Below, piece by piece: positions 37,201 to 46,700 of a stretch of 64,000 nucleotides of DNA. The DNA is from Prevotella sp. (GTDB taxonomy: Bacteria; Bacteroidota; Bacteroidia; Bacteroidales; Bacteroidaceae): positions 1 to 64,000 of the forward strand of contig JAEETD010000005.1 of assembly GCA_016290175.1 (NCBI GenBank), read 5' to 3'. Within the stretch, counting starts at the first letter, position 1; every line of letters starts with the position of its first letter. A model generated the notes under the pieces. That model was not told the DNA's origin, did not search any database, and was given only the letters and a program-made list of their open reading frames with translations. The position numbers and the translations under genes were made by a program.

Positions 37201-38742
37201 TTATTTTATTAGTACTTTCTTACCATTTATGATGTAGATTCCTTTCGAAGGTTTGTTCACATGATATCCATGAAGGTCATAGTACCTTTCTTCAGCTTTG
37301 ATCTCGTCTTTAATATTGATAACACCTGTTGGTTTAGGGTCGTTATCTGTCAAAGCGACTATGTTTTTAAAATCTTTCCAATACTTTGCTTTTTTATACA
37401 AATCAATACTCTTAGCTGGCACATGGAGTGTCGCAGTCTCCCTAATGTTGAAGTCAAAACCACATGAAGACGGAGTTGACTCAACATAACAAAATATATC
37501 TTTAACATTATCACAATTTTGGAAAGCAAAACCATATATATCTTTTGCACCAGATCCGATAACAACGGTAGTAAGACCAGAACACTCAAGAAATGCATAA
37601 GATCCGATTTTTGTCACACTATTAGGGATAGAAACTGAGGTTAGACTTGTACAATCTTGGAAAGAGCCTAATCCAATTGTCTCTACACCGTTTTCGATGA
37701 TAAAAGAGGAAAGATTTCTACAACCTCCAAATGCCCCTTGTCCAATTCTTTTCACGCTATTAGGAATGACAATATGGGTTAGATTATTTAGATTCGAGAA
37801 AGCATACCCTTCAATAGACGTTACATTATGGGGAATAATTACTGTAGTAAGACCAACACAATTGCAAAAAGAATGTTCCCCTATAGTATCTACACTATTA
37901 GGGATAGTGTAACTTTTTTCGGACTTTCCGGCAGGGTAGCCTATAAGCGTTGTCATGTCTTTGTTAAACAATACTCCAAAAACAGAACAGAAGTAAGGGT
38001 TATCAGAATTAACCTTAAATTCTGAAAGACTAATGCACTCATCGAATGCTCTTTTTCCAATAGAAGTCAAACCGATTCCAATAGAAACGTTTTTTAAACC
38101 CTTACACTCAAAAAAGGCATAGTTACCGATAGACGTAACGCTATTAGGTATACTTATATTGATAAGTTTTTCACAGTAAGCAAATGTATATGTACCAATA
38201 GATCTTAAATTATTAGACAATGTTACAGAAGTTAAACTACTACATTGATAAAAAGTAGAACCTTCTAAATTTGTTACACTATTCGGAATGATTATTGAAG
38301 TTAAACTTTCGCATTTTTCGAAAGCATAACCACCTATACTTTTTACACTATTAGGAATAGTCACAGAGGTCAGACTCCTACAGTAGGAGAAAGCACAGAA
38401 TCCTATTCCCTCTAAACTATTTCCTAAAATCAAACGAGAAAGGCTATAACAATGGTCAAAAGCCCATTTCCCAATGTATGTAACACTATTAGGTATGGTA
38501 ACAGAGGTAATGCTACTGCTTTCGAAAGCCCTTTCGGCAATAGATTTTACTTCGTACTTTCCCTTATATTCAATATATTGAGGAATAACAACGTTACCAT
38601 TACCATTATAGTCATCAGAAAGACCACACACAGTAGCACTGCCATTGTAAATCTCATATCTTACGCCGTCGATAGTTACAGCAATTGCGCTTAGAACTAC
38701 GAATACATGTACAAATAACAAAAGTAAGAATCTCCTTTTCAT
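37201..38742 (-). CDS. BspA-like leucine-rich-repeat (LRR_5) secreted protein
   Basis: Repeated IPNSVTSIGNYAFxxCxxLTxVxIPNSV units, signal peptide, C-terminal KGIYIINGKKVLIK tail. Confidence 0.9.
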   Translation of the reverse strand: MKRRFLLLLFVHVFVVLSAIAVTIDGVRYEIYNGSATVCGLSDDYNGNGNVVIPQYIEYKGKYEVKSIAERAFESSSITSVTIPNSVTYIGKWAFDHCYSLSRLILGNSLEGIGFCAFSYCRSLTSVTIPNSVKSIGGYAFEKCESLTSIIIPNSVTNLEGSTFYQCSSLTSVTLSNNLRSIGTYTFAYCEKLINISIPNSVTSIGNYAFFECKGLKNVSIGIGLTSIGKRAFDECISLSEFKVNSDNPYFCSVFGVLFNKDMTTLIGYPAGKSEKSYTIPNSVDTIGEHSFCNCVGLTTVIIPHNVTSIEGYAFSNLNNLTHIVIPNSVKRIGQGAFGGCRNLSSFIIENGVETIGLGSFQDCTSLTSVSIPNSVTKIGSYAFLECSGLTTVVIGSGAKDIYGFAFQNCDNVKDIFCYVESTPSSCGFDFNIRETATLHVPAKSIDLYKKAKYWKDFKNIVALTDNDPKPTGVINIKDEIKAEERYYDLHGYHVNKPSKGIYIINGKKVLIK

Positions 38743-38872
38743 ATTTCTATGCTTTTTATTGTTGAACACTTCTACATTTCATAATTTAATAACCTGTTAA
38801 TTTTTCTGATTTCTTCTTCCAAACCTGCTGCATATCGTTCTGAAGAGATATATTCCACATTGCAGATGCTTG

Positions 38873-38932
38873 TGTCATACCGGGGGCAGGATAATTTGTG
38901 ACTGTCACGAAGTGTTCTGACCCTGTATGACA
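38873..38932. repeat. paired inverted REP (BIME-like)
   Basis: TGTCATACCGGGGGCAGGATAATTTGTGAC-T-GTCACGAAGTGTTCTGACCCTGTATGACA; core resembles the RAYT-flanking REP. Confidence 0.8.
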
Positions 38933-39066
38933 TGTCTTGGTTTCCAGTATGTTGGCATGAAATGTATTCATCTTGTTAATAATTGTAATCCGTGTGCAAA
39001 TATAAAAATTAATTTGGAAATAAACAAGAAAAAGACAGAAAACTTGCGATAATCAGAATTATTGCG

Positions 39067-39074
39067 TATCTTTG
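39067..39074 (+). promoter_or_regulatory. -7 box TATCTTTG upstream of the DUF6078-like gene
   Basis: TAnnTTTG consensus. Confidence 0.55.
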
Positions 39075-39097
39075 CAAATCAACAATTGAATACGAAT

Positions 39098-39541
39098 ATG
39101 GAAGAGAAAGAACTGAAAGCGAAAAATATACCAATGGGATATCCATTATGTTTTAACGAAGAATGTGCAGAGAAGGGAAAGTGCATGCATTATCAGGCCA
39201 GGCTGCTGATGCCTGAGGGTCGTTATTATGGTTCGGCGGTTTTTCCATTAGCATGGAAAGATGGTAAGTGCAAATGCTTCCGTGAGAAGAAGCTGGTGAA
39301 TAAGGCTTGGGGGTTCACGAAGATCTATGATAATGTTCCCCAAAGACAAAAGGCTGAGGCTCGTGCGTGTGTACATTCTTTTTTTGGTCGAGGCAATGGC
39401 CCATATTATAGGGTTCATCATGGTGAAAACAAGCTTTCACCAAAAGAGCAGGAAGAGATTTTGAAGATCCTTGCTAAGTTTGGAAGCACGGAGGGTATCC
39501 AATTCGACCACTACATTACGGATTGGGACTTCGACTATTAA
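39098..39541 (+). CDS. DUF6078-like protein
   Basis: MEEKELKAKNIPMGYPLCFNEECAEKGKCMHYQARLL...; Cys-rich N-terminus. Confidence 0.7.
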   Translation: MEEKELKAKNIPMGYPLCFNEECAEKGKCMHYQARLLMPEGRYYGSAVFPLAWKDGKCKCFREKKLVNKAWGFTKIYDNVPQRQKAEARACVHSFFGRGNGPYYRVHHGENKLSPKEQEEILKILAKFGSTEGIQFDHYITDWDFDY

Positions 39542-39597
39542 CAAGCGAACATCATGACTGCCTAGCTGGCTTTTTGTCAGCCTACGGCTCGCTATTT

Positions 39598-39658
39598 ATT
39601 CCCACACTGGGAACGTTTTATTCCCACCGTGGGAACATTTCATTCCCAGTGTGGGAAT
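39598..39658. repeat. three 17-bp palindromes at an exact 22-bp period
   Basis: ATTCCCACACTGGGAAC / ATTCCCACCGTGGGAAC / ATTCCCAGTGTGGGAAT starting at 39598, 39620, 39642. Confidence 0.92.
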
Positions 39659-39819
39659 AATTGTTGCTCTTAAAGGGAACAATCCGGCACCTTCTTATCA
39701 ATGGATAAACGGCTCTTTATCATCGAGGCGATGGTCTTATTTCAAAATAAGAGGCTTCAGAAAAGCCTATATACACTCCACCCAATCACTTGTAACATCG
39801 ATAAACACAAGGACTGCGC

Positions 39820-39891
39820 TGGGTTGGGTGTTGGCTCAGCACTCACCCCAAGACCTAACCAAACACTCACCCTAATACCCACCCTTTCGCT
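39820..39891. repeat. GT/CA-rich degenerate repeats upstream of the VirE-type gene
   Basis: GGGTTGGGTGTTGG...CACTCACCCC...AACACTCACCCTAATACCCACCC. Confidence 0.7.
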
Positions 39892-39992
39892 CATTTTGTC
39901 CATTTTTCAAAATCAACACCTCGAAAAGTGTTAAAAAACAACCTTGTCGTGCCTATTTTGAGGAAAAACTTGCAAACCGCATTTTTATTTTG

Positions 39993-40000
39993 TATCTTTG
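39993..40000 (+). promoter_or_regulatory. -7 box TATCTTTG of the VirE-type gene
   Basis: TAnnTTTG consensus. Confidence 0.6.
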
Positions 40001-40075
40001 CACCTTGAAAGGCGTGACGCTGTGAGAGACACTTACAAGCCAATCTAGCCTTAACTACTAAAAATTCTTTTTCCT

Positions 40076-41284
40076 ATGAGTAAGGAACTGACCATTCACG
40101 GTGAGGCTCTTGGAGCTTCACAGCAGGGAACGCTCGCAGTAGAGCAATTCCTGAAAGACAATTACCTATTCCGCTTCAACGAACTGAGCGGGAAGGTAGA
40201 GTGTGTAACCCTGCCGTCTGACGATAAGCCCGTCTGGCAAGTGCTGACTCAAAAGGCGCTGAACTCCATCATCATCCGCGCCAAGCGTGAGCAGATCTGC
40301 GAGAAGGGCAGTCCAAAGACGGACATCGTCGAGCTGGTGCAGTCTGACGAGGTCGAGACGTTCAATCCCATCCAGGATTATCTCTCGCATCTGCCACAAT
40401 GGGACGGACAGAACCATGTGGCCCGTCTCTTCGGGCGTTTGCCTGGCGTGAGCACAGAACAGTTGGAGTTTCTATCCGTCTGGATCCGCTCGGCTGTGGC
40501 TCACTGGCTTCAGATGGACACGCTTCATGGCAATGAGTGCGTGCCCACGCTGATTGGTGCTCAGGGCTGCGGAAAGTCCACCTTCGTGGCCCGCCTGCTG
40601 CCTGCAGAACTTCGTGTGTACTTCTTGGATCATCTGAACCTCTCGAACAAGTTCGATAAGGAGATGGCCTTGACGAACAATCTGATTGTCAACCTCGACG
40701 AGTTGGATGCCATCCGTCCATCTCAGCATGCGGCTCTGAAGCAGACGCTCTCGAAGAGTAAGGTGAACGGACGACCTATCTATGGCGCCTCGCAGGATGA
40801 CCGACCTCGCTATGCCTCGTTTGTGGCGACGACCAACAATCCTCATCCGCTGTCGGATGCTACGGGTAGCCGTCGATACATCTGCCTGACCATTCCTGAA
40901 GGACAGTATATCGATAATTCTAGTGAGATCGACTATCAGCAGCTCTATGCACAGGTGGTTCATGAGGTGAAAGACCTGAAGGCTCCCTACTGGTTTAACA
41001 ATCAGCAGGTGGCACGTATTCAGGAACTGAACCTGAACTACATGGAGCAGAAGGATATTGCAGAGGTGATTGAGGCCTGTATCCGCAAGCCCAAGGAGGG
41101 TGAGCAAGGCATCCGTATGAAGAGCGGTGAGATTGTGAGCCTGATCCGTCGTAAGTATCCTTCGATTAAGAACGACCACAGCACGAAGATCCATCTGGGA
41201 ATGGCGATGAAGGAACTCGGCTTCGAGGGTAAGACGCACGGAAACCAGACGTATTACAAGGTGATTCCCTTGAAAGCAGCCTGA
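40076..41284 (+). CDS. VirE/VapE-type P-loop protein (mobile-element primase/helicase-associated family)
   Basis: PQWDGQNHVARLFGRLPG, PTLIGAQGCGKSTFVARLLP, NLIVNLDELDAIRPSQHAALKQTLSK, ATTNNPHPLSDATGSRRYICL. Confidence 0.85.
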   Translation: MSKELTIHGEALGASQQGTLAVEQFLKDNYLFRFNELSGKVECVTLPSDDKPVWQVLTQKALNSIIIRAKREQICEKGSPKTDIVELVQSDEVETFNPIQDYLSHLPQWDGQNHVARLFGRLPGVSTEQLEFLSVWIRSAVAHWLQMDTLHGNECVPTLIGAQGCGKSTFVARLLPAELRVYFLDHLNLSNKFDKEMALTNNLIVNLDELDAIRPSQHAALKQTLSKSKVNGRPIYGASQDDRPRYASFVATTNNPHPLSDATGSRRYICLTIPEGQYIDNSSEIDYQQLYAQVVHEVKDLKAPYWFNNQQVARIQELNLNYMEQKDIAEVIEACIRKPKEGEQGIRMKSGEIVSLIRRKYPSIKNDHSTKIHLGMAMKELGFEGKTHGNQTYYKVIPLKAA

Positions 41285-41290
41285 GCCTGA

Positions 41291-41403
41291 GGGGTGGGTG
41301 TCTGGTGGAGTGTTAGGGTAAGTGTTGGGGTGAGTGTTGTTTGAACACCCACCCCTTCGCTTTTCTATTATTTAAAGGGTTCTCAAACAATCGGGGTGGG
41401 TGT
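41291..41403. repeat. 12-bp x3 tandem repeat nested in GGGGTGGGTGT inverted repeats downstream of the VirE-type gene
   Basis: AGTGTTAGGGTA/AGTGTTGGGGTG/AGTGTTGTTTGA (41309-41344) between GGGGTGGGTGT (41291) and ACACCCACCCC (41345); third copy at 41393. Confidence 0.85.
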
Positions 41404-41413
41404 TTCACAACGA

Positions 41414-41448
41414 AATGTCACAAAGTATCCTGACCCCGATGTGACATT
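41414..41448. repeat. REP element, remote full-length copy
   Basis: AATGTCACAAAGTATCCTGACCCCGATGTGACATT. Confidence 0.9.
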
Positions 41449-41453
41449 GTCTG

Positions 41454-42233
41454 TTACTTACACATGATGCCTCGTTTGGTGTTCTCGAGGAACTGGATGA
41501 TGGTCTGTATCTCGGGGCTATCGGGCACCTGATCCTTGATCTGGTTGATGACATCGAAGACGCTTGTCTTTCCGTGGAACAGCAGACGGTAGGCGTTAGC
41601 AATGTGCTTCTGCACCTTCTCGTTGATACCGGCCTCACGCATCATCGTGTTGTTGGGACCTCCGTATTCGAGGGGCTTACCGCCTACGATGACGAAGGGC
41701 GGGATGTCCTGCGAGAAGGTGGTTCCGGCCTGTATGAGGGCCAGACGGCCCACGCGGGTGTTGGCATTCTGGATGGCGGAGCTGGAGAAGATCGCACCGT
41801 TGTGGATCTCGCAGTCGCCCGCAATCTTCACACCATAACCGAATACACAGTGGTCGCCCACAACGGTATCATGGCTGATATGCGTGCCTTCGAGCAGGAA
41901 GTTGTTGTTGCCGATCTTCGTCACACCGTCGCGGTGGGTTCCGCGGTTGATGACCACATTCTCACGGATGATATTGTTGTCGCCAATCTCCACATACGAT
42001 TTCTCGCCACGGAAGTTGAAGTCCTGTGGCAGGGCGGCGATGACGGAGCCCTGGTGGATCTTGTTGTTCTTGCCAATACGTGAACCGTCGCAGATGGAGA
42101 CGAAGGGGAAGATTATGCAGTTGTCGCCTATCTCCACATCATCCTCGATATATACGAAGGGGAATATCTTGCAGTTGTTGCCGATTTTCGCCTTTGGGCT
42201 GATCTCGGCCTTTGGACTAATTTCGCTTGCCAT
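41454..42233 (-). CDS. LpxA-like UDP-GlcNAc acyltransferase paralog (left-handed beta-helix)
   Basis: Hexapeptide repeats IGNNCKIFPFVYIEDDVEIGDNCIIFPFVSICDGSRIG...GTHISHDTVVGD. Confidence 0.8.
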   Translation of the reverse strand: MASEISPKAEISPKAKIGNNCKIFPFVYIEDDVEIGDNCIIFPFVSICDGSRIGKNNKIHQGSVIAALPQDFNFRGEKSYVEIGDNNIIRENVVINRGTHRDGVTKIGNNNFLLEGTHISHDTVVGDHCVFGYGVKIAGDCEIHNGAIFSSSAIQNANTRVGRLALIQAGTTFSQDIPPFVIVGGKPLEYGGPNNTMMREAGINEKVQKHIANAYRLLFHGKTSVFDVINQIKDQVPDSPEIQTIIQFLENTKRGIMCK

Positions 42234-42240
42234 AATTATC

Positions 42241-42268
42241 AATGTTCAATATTCAATGTTCAATCACT
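42241..42268. repeat. heptamer array AATGTTC/AATATTC/AATGTTC/AATCACT at the OMF-lpxA junction
   Basis: Four 7-mers. Confidence 0.85.
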
Positions 42269-43643
42269 TTGCACCGCCACCGAGGGCCTGATAGAGATTC
42301 ACCACTGCCTGCATCTTGTTGAACTGGTCGGTAACCTCGTTGATCTCGGCATTGAGGAGGTTGGACTGGGCAGAGATGACCTCGAGGTAAGTGGTGTTGC
42401 TGGAGGATTCCATCAACTTGCGGGTGTCCTCGACATTCTGCTTGAGCACAGCCACGCGCTTGCCGTCGAGTTCCACCTTCTCAGCATAGGAGTTGTAGGA
42501 GACGAGGGCGTTCGACACCTCGTTGCCAGCCTTGTAGATGGCGTTCTGCCAGTTGTTGTAGGCCTGCTCATACTTGTCCTTAGCCACCTTCAAGCCAGCC
42601 ACAATCTGTCCGTGCTGGAAGATGGGCTGCACCAGGCTTCCTACGGCCGAGAGAAGCCACTTGCCAGGATTCACCATACCGTTCTGATTAGTAAAGGCAG
42701 CACTACCCGTCACGGTGATGTTCGGATAGAAGCGGCTGCGGGCCGTCTCCACATCATAGAAGCATTGTGCCAGCGACATCTCGTAGGAGTGGACATCAGC
42801 ACGGTTGTTCAGCATCTGGATACCCACGCCTGCAGCAAGATCCTGAGGCAGGCTCTGTCCTGCAAATGTGCCGCGCTTGATGGTCTGTCCGGGCTGGCCA
42901 AGCAGCAGCGAGAGCGAGTTCTCCATCTCTCGGATCTGACGCTGCAGGTCCACCTTCTGTGCCTGCACCTGATAGTAGGCGGCCTCAGCACTCTGCACGG
43001 CCGTAGAGCGATAGCCCACACGGTTCTCGTGCATGAACTTCATCTTGTCCCAGGTGTCCTTCGTCAGCTGCTCCATATCGTTGCTGATCTCCACCTGACG
43101 GTCGAGCATCAACAGCGTGTAATAGAGATTGGCGATGCCCGAGATGATGTTGCACTTCACCACCGTCTGATAGTCCTTGGTGGCGATGAGCTGCATCTGT
43201 GCCGAACGCTTCACGCTGAGCAGGTTGCCGAAGAGGTCGACGTTCCAGCTGGCAGAGATGGGCAGCGTATAGGCCTTGGTGGCAGCAGCCCCGTCGAACG
43301 ACGAGAGCGTTCCCTGCGCATTGATACCCACCGACGGCAGGAAGGCGAGCTTGGCCACCTTCAGGGCCTCTTCCACCATGTGCACGTTGAGGGCAGCATT
43401 CAGCAGGTCGGGGTTGTTGTCGAGTCCCTGCTGGATGAGAGCCTGGAGCTGCGGGTCGGTAAAGACGGTGCGCCAGGGCATATTGCCGAACGACGTGGTA
43501 TCGGTCACGGCGAGCGTGTCCGTCAGCGACACCGGGTCGCGCACAATGCCGTCGGTCTTCACTTCCGGACGCTCGTACTTATTATAGAGTCCGCAGCCCG
43601 ACAGCAGCAGTGCTGTAATAGACATTAATACTATTTTCTTCAT
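42264..43643 (-). CDS. TolC-like RND outer membrane factor, lipoprotein
   Basis: 459 aa, LLSGCGLYNKY lipobox, NodT/OprM-like. Confidence 0.92.
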   Translation of the reverse strand: MKKIVLMSITALLLSGCGLYNKYERPEVKTDGIVRDPVSLTDTLAVTDTTSFGNMPWRTVFTDPQLQALIQQGLDNNPDLLNAALNVHMVEEALKVAKLAFLPSVGINAQGTLSSFDGAAATKAYTLPISASWNVDLFGNLLSVKRSAQMQLIATKDYQTVVKCNIISGIANLYYTLLMLDRQVEISNDMEQLTKDTWDKMKFMHENRVGYRSTAVQSAEAAYYQVQAQKVDLQRQIREMENSLSLLLGQPGQTIKRGTFAGQSLPQDLAAGVGIQMLNNRADVHSYEMSLAQCFYDVETARSRFYPNITVTGSAAFTNQNGMVNPGKWLLSAVGSLVQPIFQHGQIVAGLKVAKDKYEQAYNNWQNAIYKAGNEVSNALVSYNSYAEKVELDGKRVAVLKQNVEDTRKLMESSSNTTYLEVISAQSNLLNAEINEVTDQFNKMQAVVNLYQALGGGAK

Positions 43644-43660
43644 ATATTTCTTTTTCTTAA

Positions 43661-43719
43661 ACCACGAATTTCACTAATTTCACTAATTATTAATTCGTTT
43701 AATTCGCGTAATTCGTGGT
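43661..43719. repeat. 9-mer tandem repeats within an inverted repeat ACCACGAATT...AATTCGTGGT
   Basis: ACCACGAATT TCACTAATT TCACTAATT ATT AATTCGTTT AATTCGCGT AATTCGTGGT. Confidence 0.9.
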
Positions 43720-43724
43720 CGTTA

Positions 43725-46700
43725 TTACTTCTCTAATTCGTAGTCTTCGGGGTTTGAATGTGCATACTGGGTCAGTTCGGCAGCCACCTCCGGGTTCTCC
43801 TCGTCCTCGAACTTCATCGGACGGAACTTCTCCTGTAAAGACTGGAAGATGACGAAGAGCGTGGGCACGACGAAGATCTGCAGCAGCGTACCGATGAGCA
43901 TACCACCCACGGCAGCGGCTCCCAGCGTCTGGTTACCGTTCTTACCTACACCCGAGGCGAACATCATCGGCAGCAGACCGATGACCATAGCCAGTGACGT
44001 CATCAGAATAGGACGCAGACGGGCGGCAGCACCCAGCACGGCCGACCACGAGATGGCCATACCCGTCTCGCGGCGCTCAAGGGCGAACTGCACAATCAGG
44101 ATGGCGTTCTTGGCCAACAGTCCGATCAGCATGATGAGCGAGATCTGCATGTAGATATCGTTGGCGTGGCCGAACATCATCGTGAAGAGGAAACAGCCAG
44201 CCAGTCCGAAAGGTACGGAGAAGATCACACACAACGGCAGGATGTAGGACTCGTACTGTGCGGAGAGGATGAGGTAGATGAAGATGATACACAACAGGAA
44301 GATGATACCCGTAGTGTTCGAAGCCTTGGCCTCCTCACGCGTCAGACCGGAGTAGTCGTAGGTATAGCCAGCGGGCAGAATATTCTCACCGATCTCCTCT
44401 ACAGCCTTGATGGCCTCACCGGTAGAATAGCCGTCAGCTACGGTGGCTGTCACGTTGATCGACGTAAACAGATTGAAGCGGTTGATATTGGTCGGGCCAT
44501 AGACACGCTCCAGATTACAGTACTCCTGAATGGGCGCCATGCCCGCAGGCGTACGTACATATATATTATTAAGCGACTCTTCAGTCATGCGGGTCTCGGG
44601 CGAAGCCTGGATCATCACACGGTAGAGTTTACCGTAAGCATTGAAGTTCGAGGCATAGAGGCCACCATAATAACCTTGCAACGTAGTGAGGATCGTAGAG
44701 GGCGAGATACCGCTCTGCTTACACTTAGCCACATCGACGTGAACCATATACTGCGGATAACTCGGGTTGTAGGAAGTCTGAGCCATCTGGATTTCGGGGC
44801 GCTTGTTGAGCTCAGCGATGAAATCCTTTGTGATATCAAAGAATCGGTTCAGATCACCACCAGTACGGTCCTGCATTACCAGCGACACACCGCTATTGGC
44901 TGAGAAGCCGGGAATCATAGGCGGTGAGAATGCCAGGATGCTGGCATCTTTGATATGGGCCGTCTTGATGAAAATCTGAGCCACCACACCATCGGCACTC
45001 ATCGGGTCGAGGAAGAAACGGTATATACCGTCGCCCTGCCACAATCCCGATAACTTCCACCAGAATCCCCTCTGACGCTCAGAGAAAGGCTTCAGTTTCA
45101 GGATAAATGTGGCCTGGTCACTACCGGCACCGGCGATGAAGTTATAACCCTGAATCTGCTCGCGGCTCTGGATGGCGGGGTCGGCTGCAAGAATCTTGTC
45201 CACCTCGTCAATGACCTGACGGGTGCGCGCCACAGAGGTGGCTGGCGGCATAGAGATGGTACAGAACAGCGTACCTGTATCCTCAGACGGCACCAGACCT
45301 GTCTTCGTGGTAACGAATGTCGTAGCCAGCACGGCGATACCAACAATCACGGCAATACCGATGGCCAGCGGCTTACGCACCAATTTCTCCACACGGGTCT
45401 TGTACTTGCCCAGCACCTTGTCGTAGGCAGTGTTGAACGAGGCGTGGAAACGGTCAATCATCGACATCTTCTTCTCATGGCCGTTCTCGTCGTGGGGTTT
45501 CAGGAAGATGGCACAGAGGGCTGGCGACAGCGTCAGGGCGTTCAATGCCGAGATGAAGATAGAGACGGCCATCGTCACACCGAACTCACGGTAGAACGAA
45601 CCGCTTGTGCCACCGATGAACGACACGGGGATGAACACCGAGGCCATCACAAGCGTGATGGAGATGATGGCACCCGAAATCTCGTTCATAGCATCGATAG
45701 AGGCCGTCAGTGTCGACTTATAGCCCTGATCCAACTTCGCGTGGACGGCCTCCACCACCACGATGGCATCGTCAACCACGATGGCAATGGCCAAGAGCAA
45801 AGCCGACAGCGTCAGCAGGTTGATGGAGAATCCAAACACGTTCAGGAAGAAGAACGTACCGATCAACGATACCGGCACGGCAATCAGCGGGATGAGTGTC
45901 GAGCGCCAGTCCTGCAGGAACACGTAGATGACGAGGAACACGAGTACCAACGTGAAGAACAGCGTGAATACCACCTCTTCGATAGAGGCATAGAGGAACT
46001 CAGTCACATCGTAGTTGATCTTATAGGTCATGCCCGGGGGGAACAGCTTAGCTTGTTCCTCCAACTCGGCCTTCACCTGCTTGGCAATCTCGTTGGCGTT
46101 AGAACCGGCAATCTGCTGTACCATACCCATCACAGAGGGCAGGTTGTTGTTTCTCATCGAGACACTGTACTGCTGACCGCCGAGTTCAATCTTGGCCACA
46201 TCCTTCAGCTTCAGCGTCGTTCCGTCACCCTTGCTCTGGATGATGATGTCGCCGAACTCCTCGGGGGTCTTCAGACGACCGGTATAGCGCAATGAGTATT
46301 CATAGGCCACATTGGCATCCTCACCAAACTTACCCGGAGCGGCCTCAATGTTCTGCTCAGCCAGTACGCCGCTGATGTCAGAAGGCATCAGGTTGTACTG
46401 CTTCATCACGTCGGGCTTCAGCCAGATACGCATCGAATAGGTCTTCAGACCCGGGCTCTGCACGTCGCCCACACCCTGAATACGCTTGAGGGCGGGGATG
46501 ATGTTGATGTTGTTATAGTTCGTCAGGAACTGGTCGTCGTAACGGCCGTCCTCAGAGGTCAGGGAGAACATCAGCACCTGCGAAGTCTGACGCTTCATCA
46601 CGGTCACACCGACACGCGTCACCTCGGCAGGCATCAGCGCCATCGCCTGCTGCACACGGTTCTGCACGTTCACAGCACACATATCGGCATTCATACCCTG

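Noticed and set aside
37201-38742. Tandem DNA repeats in the BspA-like gene as a separate repeat element
   Set aside because: Explained by the LRR_5 protein repeats.
38786-38971. 61-aa ORF as a gene
   Set aside because: It covers the inverted REP pair; coding potential is most likely accidental.
39598-39658. Possible CRISPR array
   Set aside because: Units are 17-bp palindromes with 5-bp spacing and no unique spacers; no cas genes seen.
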